Assembly: GCA_038831005.1 (NCBI GenBank)
Contig: JAWBKZ010000004.1
Location: 1-64,000 of the forward strand
Source of the DNA: Ignisphaera sp.
GTDB lineage: Archaea > Thermoproteota > Thermoprotei_A > Sulfolobales > Ignisphaeraceae
Reading direction: 5' to 3'
DNA length: 64,000 nt
A program made the position numbers and the translations under genes. Shown here piece after piece: positions 9,042 through 18,219 of the stretch. How positions within the stretch are numbered: the stretch's first letter is position 1; each line of letters starts with the position of its first letter. The notes below the pieces were generated by a model. It was not told the DNA's origin. It ran no database searches and saw only the letters and a list, made by a program, of their open reading frames with translations.

Positions 9042-9940
9042 AGGTCTTTGTTACGGGTGCTTCTAGCACACCAGGATGCAAAATTATGCTAGAACTTGCT
9101 AGAGCTGGGTACAAAGTATATGCGCAATTCTATTCACATGAAATTCCTCCAACAGAAAACGTCTTAAGAATTAAACTTGATTTTGTCAATGACTTAGACA
9201 AAATAGCAGAAATATTCAATGAAGTAAAACCTGATGTAGTTATTCATACAGCTGCTTTAGGTGATGTAGATAAATGTGAAACTGATAAAAGATTAGCTTG
9301 GAGGATAAATGTTGAAGCTACTCATGCAATAGCTAAAAAGGTGGGGAAGTTTGGAAGCTATATTCTATATTTGTCCACAGATTATGTATTTGATGGAGAG
9401 AAGGGTATGTATAGAGAAGAAGATGTGCCAAATCCGATCAACTTCTATGGGTTGACAAAACTTGTAGCAGAAAATATAGTTAACTCAGCTACGCACAACT
9501 ATTCAATCATTAGAACTAGCCACATATATGGCTTCGGTATGGGAAGAAAGAACTTCGCTAGACATGTAATTGAGTCTCTTAGTCAAGGAATTAGGGTTAA
9601 AGCCCTAATTGATCAATGGTTATCACCAACATTAAACACCTTATTAGCTAAAGCTATTAGAGAAATCATTGAAAAGAGATACATAGGTGTTTTTCATGTA
9701 GCTGGGGAAAAAATCAATAGATACGACTTTGCTATAGCTATAGCAAATAAATTTAATTTCGACATATCTTTGATAGAGCCAATATATATGAGAGAGATAA
9801 AATTCTTAGCTAGAAGACCAAGAGATTCAAGCCTTGAGACCTCAAAAGCTAGAACATTAATAAAAATAGATTTTTATACTCTCAGCCATTCCCTAGATGT
9901 AGTGTACAATGAATGGCTAGAACTACAAAAAGGTAAATAA
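9038..9940 (+). CDS. rmlD: dTDP-4-dehydrorhamnose reductase
   Basis: It catalyses the last step to dTDP-L-rhamnose, NAD(P)H reduction at C4. The 300-residue SDR carries FVTGASSTPG at the N-terminus, VVIHTAALGDVDKCE, the RmlD hallmark STDYVFDG, and the catalytic YGLTKLVAE. It then has RTSHIYG and LIDQWLSPTLNTLLA. The Gly motif GASSTPG is slightly altered from the common GAxGQLG. ATGA overlap with the upstream SDR gene and a one-base gap to rmlC show tight operon packing. Confidence 0.88.
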   Translation: MKVFVTGASSTPGCKIMLELARAGYKVYAQFYSHEIPPTENVLRIKLDFVNDLDKIAEIFNEVKPDVVIHTAALGDVDKCETDKRLAWRINVEATHAIAKKVGKFGSYILYLSTDYVFDGEKGMYREEDVPNPINFYGLTKLVAENIVNSATHNYSIIRTSHIYGFGMGRKNFARHVIESLSQGIRVKALIDQWLSPTLNTLLAKAIREIIEKRYIGVFHVAGEKINRYDFAIAIANKFNFDISLIEPIYMREIKFLARRPRDSSLETSKARTLIKIDFYTLSHSLDVVYNEWLELQKGK

Positions 9941-9941
9941 C

Positions 9942-10499
9942 ATGCCCTTTAAGTTATTTAAACATCTTGAGATACCAAATATAGTATTAATTGAATATAT
10001 AAGGTTCTTGGATATAAGAGGGTTCTTTGCTGAACTGTATAAGAGAACTGATTTTCTAGCTAATGATGTTCCCTATGATTTTGTCCAAGTTAATCTAAGT
10101 TTTTCGAAGAAAGGGGTTGTAAGAGGCCTTCATTATCAGCTTAAGCCTATGGAGCAAGGAAAACTCGTATATGTTATTACTGGAAAAGTATATGATGTTG
10201 CCGTTGATATTAGAAGAGGATCTCCTTGGTTTGGAAAATATGTAGGTGTAATACTAGAGCCAGGGAACGCACTTTGGATACCACCAGGATTTGCGCATGG
10301 TTTTCAAGCACTTGAAGAAACATATTTCCTCTACCTTGTAACAAAGGAATATAGTCCACAACACGAGAGATGCATATACTGGAATGATCCAGAAATAGGA
10401 ATAAACTGGCCAATTAAAGAAAACATTACTATAAGTGAAAAAGATTCTAAATGTCCATCACTTAAAGAAGCTGAGACCAATTTCTATTACTTATCTTAG
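9942..10499 (+). CDS. rmlC: dTDP-4-dehydrorhamnose 3,5-epimerase
   Basis: This 185-residue cupin epimerase acts between the dehydratase and RmlD. Recognisable blocks are DIRGFFAELYKR, the catalytic-His motif VVRGLHYQL, KLVYVITGKVYDVAVDIRRGSP, and WIPPGFAHGFQALEE. The Tyr/Glu-containing tail is YSPQHERCIYWNDPEIGINWP. The length matches the family (about 180). Last gene of the rml run. It fits with RmlA and RmlD to make dTDP-rhamnose, presumably for the three glycosyltransferases upstream. Confidence 0.92.
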   Translation: MPFKLFKHLEIPNIVLIEYIRFLDIRGFFAELYKRTDFLANDVPYDFVQVNLSFSKKGVVRGLHYQLKPMEQGKLVYVITGKVYDVAVDIRRGSPWFGKYVGVILEPGNALWIPPGFAHGFQALEETYFLYLVTKEYSPQHERCIYWNDPEIGINWPIKENITISEKDSKCPSLKEAETNFYYLS

Positions 10500-10596
10500 T
10501 AATAATATGATTGTTAAAACACATAGATAGAATATATTGAATTTATTTCATTGAAAACTTCTACTTTCATCTTTGTAAAGAGTGTGTTAAAAAATC

Positions 10597-12209
10597 CTAG
10601 GCTATATAGAGAATTCTACATGTTTTTGTTATCTGTTTAGCAAGGATATACACATCCTCTAGATCTATAACACCGTTTAGATTGATATCGGCTATAGCCG
10701 TGTTTTCGTTAAAACGTAATGACCAGCAAAGTTTATTGCCAAAACTACGTCGCTTACATCGCAAATACCATTGCCATTTATATCACCTTTTGTTGGAGCT
10801 CTAGCTGGTGTATATAGTGCAGATACCTTTTCTCCTAGGACTAGCAATTTTGTTATTGTTTTTGCTATATATGTTTGGTGGTATACCCCTTGGAAAAGCT
10901 CTGCGCTAGACCCATATGCAAAGACCGGTACAGGTTCTTCTGTATGATCTGTTGAAGACCATAGTATACCGAAGTATCTACTTACAACTCTACCTACGAC
11001 TCTTGGGTTGGTTAGGATTTCTGATGCCTCTGAATCTGATATATTTACACCTGATATATCTATAGATAATGGTTTTAACCTCTTGGGCCGATCTACCCCT
11101 AACCTCGTTGGCTATTTTCTCTACACTAGCTTTAACCGATAACACGTACCTTATATTTGTTGGTATCTCGACCCCTAGGCCTATGGTTAGCCCACCTGTT
11201 TCATGATCTGATGTCACGATCACTAAGGTATCTCCTCTAGATCTTGCATAGAGTGTGACAAACCCAACTACATCGTCAAATTCTTTTGTTTCAGCAATAA
11301 CAGATGCTATATCGTTTGCATGTGCTGCATGATCAATTCTACCACCTTCAATCATTAGGAAGAATCCACAAGGATTTTTATCTAGTATCTCTATAGCTTT
11401 AGCTGTCATCTCAACTAGGCTTGGGGTTTCGCTATCCCTATCAAGGACATAAGGTATGTGACTATCTGCAAAAAGTCCTAGCAACCTCCTAGTTTTAGCT
11501 GAGTCAACTCTTAAAGGTGATGATCTGTTGAATACTACGGTATACCCTCTACGTCTAGCCTCTGATACTAATTCGGATGTATAGAATCTCCTACCTCCAC
11601 CAAGTATTGCATCAACCTCTAGAGCTATCTGCTGTAGAACTATCTCTTGCTCCATATCCCTATGAGGTGCATGAGCTGTAAAAACAGCTGGTGTAGCATG
11701 AGTAACTCTTGTTGTTGTAACAACACCTACAGACATGCCTAGCTTTTTGCAAGCTCTAGAACAGTCATAACAGGGATTTCTCTACTGTCTACCTCGATCA
11801 TTAATATTATGCGGTTTAAGGTCTTAAACCCTGTTGCAAGAGCTGTTCCTGCTCCAGCTGAATCAGGTACTGTGTTGTCTTGGGCATTCGTAAAGGCAAT
11901 ACCAATAGTGTTGAATTGAGTAGTAATGTTTAGAGCTCTATAGACGAGATGTGTAGCATAGATATGGCTATACCCCATTCCATCTCCTATTAGCAAGATT
12001 ATATTCCTAGCTATGAAGCCTAGGCGTATACAGCTAAGGCTAGAGCTACTACCCAGTCCCTTGGTAGAGGTATCTGTAACAACATAGTATCTCTGGCTAT
12101 AGGTATAGGTTACACCATAAGCAGATATCAGTATTATCACCAAGGTCAACAACAAAACCATTTTTGATCTTGCTCTAATAGATCTAAACATCATACCTAT
12201 TTTCACCAT
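10597..12209 (-). pseudogene. phoA: frameshifted secreted alkaline phosphatase with C-terminal dockerin
   Basis: Read on the minus strand, this is one alkaline phosphatase gene broken at three places. The first frame (12209-11739) has an N-terminal hydrophobic signal segment, the metal motif NIILLIGDGMG and the nucleophile region TVPDSAGAGTALATG. It ends at a T5 run (plus 11744-11748). Putting back one base continues directly into VTTTRVTHATPA in the second frame (11736-10990), with MIEGGRIDHAAHAND and VTSDHETGGL as further metal sites. That frame breaks at a T4 run (11073-11076), beyond which SGVNISDSEASEILTNP and STDHTEEPVPVFAYGS follow. The tail has two dockerin-type calcium repeats, KGDINGNGICDVSDVVLAIN (about 10793-10735) and ADINLNGVIDLEDVYILAK (about 10692-10635), separated by the third break. 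Probably an exported phosphatase, now inactive unless frameshifting or sequence errors are involved. Confidence 0.85.
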
Positions 12210-12799
12210 CTAAGTTATACTACAAAGTATGTCAATTATATGGCTTGTCTACAATAAAGCCAGACCCTGGTATAGAGTACTATAGAGCACCTCGAATAAC
12301 TAATACTACGCAATCTAGCTAGCATATACAGCTATAGAATATGTATACACTATAACCAACAGATAACTACGACAAGAATATAACACAGTAAAATCTTCTA
12401 TAACTACACTATAGTGCTATAAGCTAACATCTTACAATCATAGGTATAAAGATATCGGCTACAAGTAATATCTGTTACAAGAAAAGGTACTATTCCTATG
12501 TATGTCTTTCAGAAGAAGCCCAGGTTATAACAAAATCTCAACGATGCTAAACATAGTTAAATCCTAGGTCATAAGGATTTAGAGTAGACTGGGTACTAGC
12601 ACTAACAGCAGGTTTAAACGCTATAATCATGTGGATACTAATAGCCTTTTCAGAAATCATCGACAGAACAGCTTCGTATATATGGATCCATTTGAATAGC
12701 ATAAACCTGACTTCAAGACTAAGAATACAGTATATAAATAAAGATATGCGCTCTCTGTGCAGATACCCTAGGGTATAGAGCTAGCATTGGAGATATGAT
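12210..12799. other. decayed spacer, possible membrane-protein fragment
   Basis: No intact gene. A plus-strand frame of about 70 codons (about 12570-12778) begins with the hydrophobic VDWVLALTAGLNAIIMWIL, which looks like one membrane helix of a transporter. It has a stop just upstream and no start at the right place. I treat it as a fragment of unknown origin. Confidence 0.35.
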
Positions 12800-13140
12800 T
12801 GAGCTCTACTAATGATATTATTCATTACCCAAAAATTAAGGGATTACCTTTATATCTTGTATCTTATCGTAAAGAAGTTTTATTGTATTCTGAGATAGAA
12901 TTATTATTTAGTGATAATGTTGTTATTGAGGAGAAAATCAATGGCAAGTTAGATTCCGTATAATACGACAACTACGTTATTTTCTACGAGTTTTTAGAGA
13001 TAAGCCATGAGATCTTCTACACCAAACTCCCATAGTATAATATAGAACATTCGATGTACACGATAAAACTTCTAGGAAATTTCTCGACATTCCAGAGAAA
13101 CATATCAATTATTATGAATAGAAATCTTTACAGAGTATTG
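12800..13140 (+). pseudogene. relic of an RNA-ligase-like nucleotidyltransferase
   Basis: Three frames joined give the order of an RNA ligase adenylylation domain. IIHYPKIKGLPLYLVSYR comes first. Next is EEKINGKLDSV, with the would-be nucleotidyl-acceptor Lys at 12934-12936 (KxxG motif as K-I-N-G). Then come YVIFYEFLEISHEIFYTKLP and, after a frame change, DVHDKTSRKFLDIPEKH. The pattern FxExL...HxIxYxKLP...FDVxDKxxxxFLD is what I know from Rnl2/DRB0094-like RNA ligases. In-frame stops (for instance TAA at 12961-12963 and TAG after TKLP) and frameshifts show it is dead. The length is only part of a normal ligase of 250-400 residues. Confidence 0.55.
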
Positions 13141-13148
13141 TGTTGAAC

Positions 13149-13194
13149 TTATAAATAATTTTTGATATAGGATATGGTTAGTTTGTTTAGGTGG
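13149..13194 (+). promoter_or_regulatory. TATA box and ribosome binding site for the oxidoreductase at 13200
   Basis: TTATAAAT at 13149-13156 is followed, about 25 bases beyond the predicted transcription start, by AGGTGG at 13189-13194, immediately ahead of ATG 13200. The promoter lies at the end of the RNA-ligase relic, so the oxidoreductase has its own signals. Confidence 0.5.
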
Positions 13195-13199
13195 CTTAG

Positions 13200-14009
13200 A
13201 TGAGGGTTTTAGTTATTGGTTGTGGGTATATGGGTAGAATACATTCTGCAAATCTCAGAAAATTGGGTGTTGATGTAATTCAGTATGATATAGTTAAGGA
13301 GAAATGTGATAATTATGTGGATAATGTTCTTGGTCACACTATTGATATGATTGTGATAGCGACACCGATAAAAACTCATTACCAAATCTTTTTAGAGACT
13401 TATGAGTATTATGGGAAAAAAGTTGGTTATTTTATTGAGAAGCCTATTACCGAGACTTTAGAGCAATTTCAAAAGATTATCGAAATTAGTGGAGATATTT
13501 TTGTAGGTCATCAGTTAAGGTACTCAAACTTCTATGCTTTGATAAAGAAGGAAATCGAGTCAAGTTCTAATTTCGAGATAGATATGAAGATATACTCTCC
13601 TTCAGATCCAGATGTTGGATTAATACTAGATACAGGGATTCACTTCATAGATTTACCTATATATTATCTAGGACCTCCTAGAGATTTTAATGTTAGAGGG
13701 AATAGAAACTCGTTTAACCTAATTCTATACTATAATAAAGGTGTATGGAGTATTGAAGGAGAACTTAGAGATTATTATAGAATAGAGTTTTTGGTAAATA
13801 AAAAACAAGGTATTAGTGATGGGGTATCGTTAAAATTCAATGAAAACTTTTTCCAAGATGTAGATGTTTACTATGAGGAGATAAAGGATGTTGTAAGCTA
13901 TATAGAGACTAGAAATAGAGATAATAAACTAGAGAAACCAAGGATAAGTCTACAAAACCTAGTTGAAACATATGAACTAGTATTTAAAATTGTTTCTAAA
14001 CTATCTTAA
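13200..14009 (+). CDS. Gfo/Idh/MocA-family oxidoreductase
   Basis: The 269-residue NAD(P)-binding protein has the N-terminal Rossmann motif VLVIGCGYMGRIHSANL. The family EKP motif is present as YFIEKPITETLEQF, and GHQLRYSNFY and DTGIHFIDLPIYYLG form the substrate domain with the catalytic His region. It is shorter than the usual 320-360 residues. Members oxidise or isomerise sugars and nucleotide sugars. With the glycan genes 3 kb upstream a sugar-nucleotide role is possible, but decayed DNA separates them and no operon link exists. Intact, with good start signals. Confidence 0.82.
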   Translation: MRVLVIGCGYMGRIHSANLRKLGVDVIQYDIVKEKCDNYVDNVLGHTIDMIVIATPIKTHYQIFLETYEYYGKKVGYFIEKPITETLEQFQKIIEISGDIFVGHQLRYSNFYALIKKEIESSSNFEIDMKIYSPSDPDVGLILDTGIHFIDLPIYYLGPPRDFNVRGNRNSFNLILYYNKGVWSIEGELRDYYRIEFLVNKKQGISDGVSLKFNENFFQDVDVYYEEIKDVVSYIETRNRDNKLEKPRISLQNLVETYELVFKIVSKLS

Positions 14010-14394
14010 AAATCAATAAGTACAAGAAACAGTACAAGTTCCTCAGTACCCGCAAGCCAAAAAAGCTTTAACGACGCAGTCAATTAGGTGCTATCTAGGC
14101 TCAAGCACAAATCATTGCCCCACTCTGTTCTTTCACGGTGGACAAGAGCTTTAAGAGCTTAGAGCCATCTAAGAGCGTGATGTAGTTTTTGCTATGCCTC
14201 CATGCACCGTGTTGCAACAGTTTTTCTGTGGAGCAAGTTGTACAACACTTGCTGACAGATGTTCATAGCAGAGTCTCCATCTTAGTCATGGTTTTAGAGA
14301 GTTTCACGGTTTCAGCCATTTCCTTTGGTAATTCAAGTATCCTTGTAATCACTTCATCAATTTCCTTGATTACGGTATTCTAGGGCTTCTCGAT
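14010..14394. other. decayed DNA with a short minus-strand coding-like remnant
   Basis: No intact gene. A minus-strand open stretch at about 14380-14262 reads as a charged helix (VIKEIDEVITRILELPKEMA) and ends in a stop. The plus-strand frame that overlaps it (14189-14383) has no motif or start signal. I could not identify the parent gene. Confidence 0.35.
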
Positions 14395-15318
14395 ATTCTC
14401 ATGCTTATCGGCGCCACTAAAAACAAACACGAGAACATATAAATCAGCTATACTTGAAGAGATAGTCAAAGTCCTAGGAGCTGTTACTAGAGAAAAGATG
14501 TACATCCTTGTAAAGGATATGCCTAGAAGATAGCACTTCTTTAGAAATAAGTTGATGGATACTGTTCTTCCCATGTTTTTGAATGGTGCGATGTATTGTA
14601 AAGACTCTCTAAACCACACTTCTAGACCTATAGAACTTGTGCTTGTTCCTGAAACAATACATACATTAACTTAAAGAAAGTTATTATGTACACAAGATTT
14701 ATTATTAGGTAAACTAGATCAACAACAAACATAGCTTATGACATCTGGCTAACTAGAGAGCCATAGTACATTGGTGGACCTAAATCAGAATGTATTGAAC
14801 TAATGATAGATCTATAGAGCATTAAGCCCTGGATTACTTCGCTCCTCAAACCGGAAACAAGATGTGTGAGGTTATAATACCTACATTAATAGATGATGAA
14901 GTAAAAGATGATATATAGGGTATAGGGTATCATCCAAGTGTTTCCTGGGTAACTGGAGCTATATAACTTATGTTTTTAACTGAACCTTCAACAGATGTAG
15001 CTGTCGATTTAACAGAGATACTTAAACAAACAAAAAGATTATTTGGAGAAATAGACCCCGATTAAACACAGAATTATTGGTTAAGCAAATGAAAATATGT
15101 ATGTTAATGATATTGAGGTTAAAAATAGAAGTATTTGCACATGATCCAGGTTATGCAAGTATCAAATAGATTCTTAAAGAATTTCACATAGCGGCCTATA
15201 GACCCGATATAGAAAGCACATATGCATTTGAACATTTAAAGAATGAAAATACTCAGATAATTGGATACTATATAGATAAAATATACAATAAATGTTTTAG
15301 AATACGGGTATTAAGCTT
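14395..15318 (+). pseudogene. unidentified decayed coding region(s)
   Basis: Plus-strand protein-like segments alternate with stops and frame changes. VKVLGAVTREKMYILVKDMP and NKLMDTVLPMFLNGAMYC lie in 14440-14600. YFAPQTGNKMCEVIIPTLID and LMFLTEPSTDVAVDLTEILK lie in 14840-15040. YAFEHLKNENTQIIGYYIDK is at about 15220-15280. They keep the composition of real proteins, so these are probably one or two dead genes. I do not recognise the families. Confidence 0.4.
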
Positions 15319-15705
15319 ATGAGGTATGCAACAATAGACATAATAATATGCCCTAACTGTAGATTTTATCCATTAGAGGTAATTTCGTTTGAAACTCAAA
15401 CAGTGAGCAAAAAGACTATAGAAATTTCGATACCTTTTTGCAGAACTTACTGTGGATTAAAGAAAGCTTTTCTAACGAATGTCGAAGCAAAAACAATGGT
15501 TGACTGTAAATTATGTCTTACAATAGACATAATATGGGGTCTCGTACTATGCCCTCATTGCTGTAGCTGGTATCCTATAATTTCAGGGTTACCTCTATTG
15601 TATCCCAATTACTTAAAAAACAATAGGAGAATAAAGGCACTATATAACCTATTTGAAAAAAGATTCTCTGACGCTCTAACGAAATTTTTGCATAGATGCA
15701 AATAG
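15319..15705 (+). CDS. Trm112-like zinc-binding protein
   Basis: The 128-residue protein has two Cys pairs: ICPNCRFYPLEV near the N-terminus, and CKLC plus VLCPHCCSWYPIISGLPLLYP. The last block is the conserved end of Trm112/UPF0434 proteins (cysteine pair, then a wYPI-x-x-G-I-P-x-L-x-P pattern). Trm112 activates methyltransferases by forming a small zinc-containing partner subunit. This one is longer than the 60-70 residue classical form, with an insertion between the Cys pairs. It is intact but sits inside a decayed region, directly after relic coding sequence, so it could be a surviving domain of a larger lost gene. Confidence 0.55.
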   Translation: MRYATIDIIICPNCRFYPLEVISFETQTVSKKTIEISIPFCRTYCGLKKAFLTNVEAKTMVDCKLCLTIDIIWGLVLCPHCCSWYPIISGLPLLYPNYLKNNRRIKALYNLFEKRFSDALTKFLHRCK

Positions 15706-16259
15706 TGTTACGACCTTAAGTATCAAGAACTTTGATTAGAGATAATATGGATATGACGGTACCACTTCATTAATGAAATAATGTAAATACATATTCAATG
15801 CTACACGACGTTAAGAAACTATGACAAAACTAAGAAGTTAAAAGAACTAACTTCATGTCGTTAAGTTCATATAGGCCTAACAAAACCTGTTGTCAATTTA
15901 AAATTAATAAGTATGCTTAAAATTAGTCTTAAATAACTATATCTTTTTCTATAAACCATGTATCTATGAAGCCTGCTATAAGGGTTCAGGAATGTACTAC
16001 ACGTGAATTCAGTGGGTGCCGACCACATCACAAGATGCTCAGTGCGAGCTACATATCATCATACTGTTTTTATCGACTAGTTATTAGCCTAACGCAGTAA
16101 ACCTCATACTGAATAAATATTTTTCTCCTATATAGCTTGATATTAGTATCGATATTTGTTACACGGATAATGCTTCTATTGGCACCATTTTTTCGGTATG
16201 GAGGCTCTAGCGTCTTTGTCCAAACCATTAACTTGGTTGATATTTTATTTAGATCTGGC
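15706..16259. other. no gene recognised
   Basis: AT-rich with stops in all frames. I see no repeat, RNA-like GC island or promoter I would defend. Confidence 0.4.
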
Positions 16260-16720
16260 TACTTGTTGAACAAGACTTTATTTTCTCCGTAATATCTTTG
16301 TAACTGAAGATATCTTCTTCCTCGATAGAATATACACATCCTCTATACATTAGTACAGCTTTATCATACACTATATGCGTATTTCCTGACTTTTGTCTTC
16401 TGTTAGAAATAGAACTGTTTTCCTGATTATCGGGAATTCCTCTTTCCAATCACTCTCTATAATACATAATACACATTCATCTGCTATCACAGCTAGTAGA
16501 TATTACGAATAATTTACATTTGCCTACCCTCTTTCTACAGCTACTTCATCAAGAAGTAACCACCCCATCGCATGGAGAGAAGACAATAGTTCTCTCAATC
16601 CAACTAGTAAGATCATTGCTTTTAACTGATGTCTCAGCCCGTACTGGCATGACATATATAGCTCGATAACAACATGATACATTTCTCTAACAAGTACCAT
16701 AAACGAAACCACTCTAGATT
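16260..16720 (-). pseudogene. possible relic of an ABC transporter ATPase
   Basis: On the minus strand the order of an ABC ATPase C-terminal half can be followed through frame changes. SCQYGLRHQLKAMILLVG sits where the signature and its following helix belong. WLLLDEVAVERG (about 16560-16528) is like Walker B. Then RKTVLFLTEDKSQ and DKAVLMYRGCVYSIEEEDI correspond to the H-loop strand and the DRxxVMxxG segment. The signature LSGG, the D-loop and the H-loop His are degraded, and Walker A is not seen. Stops interrupt the reading. The call rests on the order of weak motifs. Confidence 0.35.
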
Positions 16721-17618
16721 ATTGGATATCTCTATGATTAAGATCCTTGGAAATATATATATAGAAATATAGAAAATTGTAGTAGAACCTCTGTTCACCA
16801 TCAACATAACCGTAGAGTTCCTCTATTACACTGTGCACTACATCACTAGCTAAATTGTTCATGTATGAAGTACTGCAGAAGTCAGAGGCACATAATAGAC
16901 ATTTACGGCTCTACCGAGACCACTATCAATAACTACAAGGAGATAAAGGAGTGATTATTAAGGTGAGCTCAATAGAGCTTACCAGTACCAAGGAAGTTAC
17001 AGTGGTAACCTCATACAATTGGTAACCAATACAGGTCAAACCTATGCATATAACACATAACTGGCCGCTACCCGTATCTCTTAATCAATTTCTCCTAATA
17101 TACGATATAGAGAATTTGTAGTTTTTCATTTGCATATAGGTGTGGAACTAAATAGCTTTAGTTGACTAGATACCCTAATAGATAGACATATGACAATGTC
17201 TTATACAACAACATTTACTAGATGTAGAGTTTTAATTATTAAATGTATATAGTTATGTAAAATGAAACTATAATCGCCAATATATAACGAGTTAAGTTAT
17301 ATGGGTAGAAAGCTACTGTATGCTCCAGATATTTGTAAGGTGGTAGCCATAGACATAGCTATAGTAATTTGTGATAATAGAGCCTACAGTTATCATACAT
17401 GTATAGATTTAATTATTGACAGTCTTTATGAGGTTATATTTGTTTATGGTATCCATAGTTTAAGCGAACTCTTTATCAAACATACATGTAGACGTAGGCT
17501 TTAGCTAATCATCTAGGTTACACAAAGTATGATATAGATATCAATTTTACAGCTATAGTTATACCTTATCTTCGATATTATCCAGTTAGGGTGTTAATAT
17601 TGTTAACATACATATGAC
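16721..17618. other. no supported gene
   Basis: This contains a 67-codon plus-strand frame (17301-17504) without start signals or motifs, probably chance. Upstream, minus-strand text such as VVIDSGLGRAVNVYYVP (about 16950-16890) may be more of the ABC relic. Nothing else stands out. Confidence 0.4.
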
Positions 17619-18080
17619 TTAATGTACAACTCGATCTAAGTATTTAGCTATATCATCAATTATTTCGTTAATACTCTTTATTATTGTATTGATGTACGGA
17701 GATGCTGCTATAACTGAAAACTCCTTCAACAACTTAATGTTTTGAACAAGACTTCTTAGAGATATAGATACCTCTACAGGTAGCTTAGTCATGATTTCAT
17801 TAATTTCATTGCTACTCAGTTTATCATATTTGGCATAGAGGTCTTCATTAAGTACTCTCCTTAAGAACTGTATTGTCTTATCTAATTTTATCATCATAAG
17901 TGCAAAACCATCGTAAAGTTCCCTAAGCCTTCTATTCTTGATATTGTAGAAACACTCAACTAAATCTAGCCTCATATCGTAAAGCATCTTGTAAATGTAT
18001 AACAAAATCTCTCTATCAACACTTATTTCTGTAGGCTTCTTGTTCCTAAACCTCGTCAATACATTCTTAAACATCATCAT
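17619..18080 (-). CDS. hypothetical helical protein
   Basis: The 153-residue protein is predicted all-helical, rich in Leu, Ile, Lys and Glu, with no Cys cluster or membrane segment. I recognise no domain. It begins with three consecutive ATG codons after GGTAA, so the exact start could be any of them. It is divergent from the 328-residue gene at 18220 with 139 bases between, so the two probably share a control region. Codon use and composition look like a real gene, unlike the decayed DNA to its left. Confidence 0.6.
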   Translation of the reverse strand: MMMFKNVLTRFRNKKPTEISVDREILLYIYKMLYDMRLDLVECFYNIKNRRLRELYDGFALMMIKLDKTIQFLRRVLNEDLYAKYDKLSSNEINEIMTKLPVEVSISLRSLVQNIKLLKEFSVIAASPYINTIIKSINEIIDDIAKYLDRVVH

Positions 18081-18219
18081 TTACCTGTCGACAAGTCTTG
18101 CATATGAATTCATACTTTAAATTAAAAGAGATTATAAAAATTTATGCTTTACTAACACATCATTAAACTACAGTTAGTGTCTGTAGTAATAGTTTTATAT
18201 AAGCATAGAAATCAATAAG

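Noticed and set aside
14189-14383. 64-codon plus-strand frame
   Set aside because: It is antisense to a more coding-like minus stretch, and neither has a full gene context.
17301-17504. 67-codon plus-strand frame
   Set aside because: It has an ATG but no ribosome binding site or motif, and sits in decayed DNA; support is too weak to call it.
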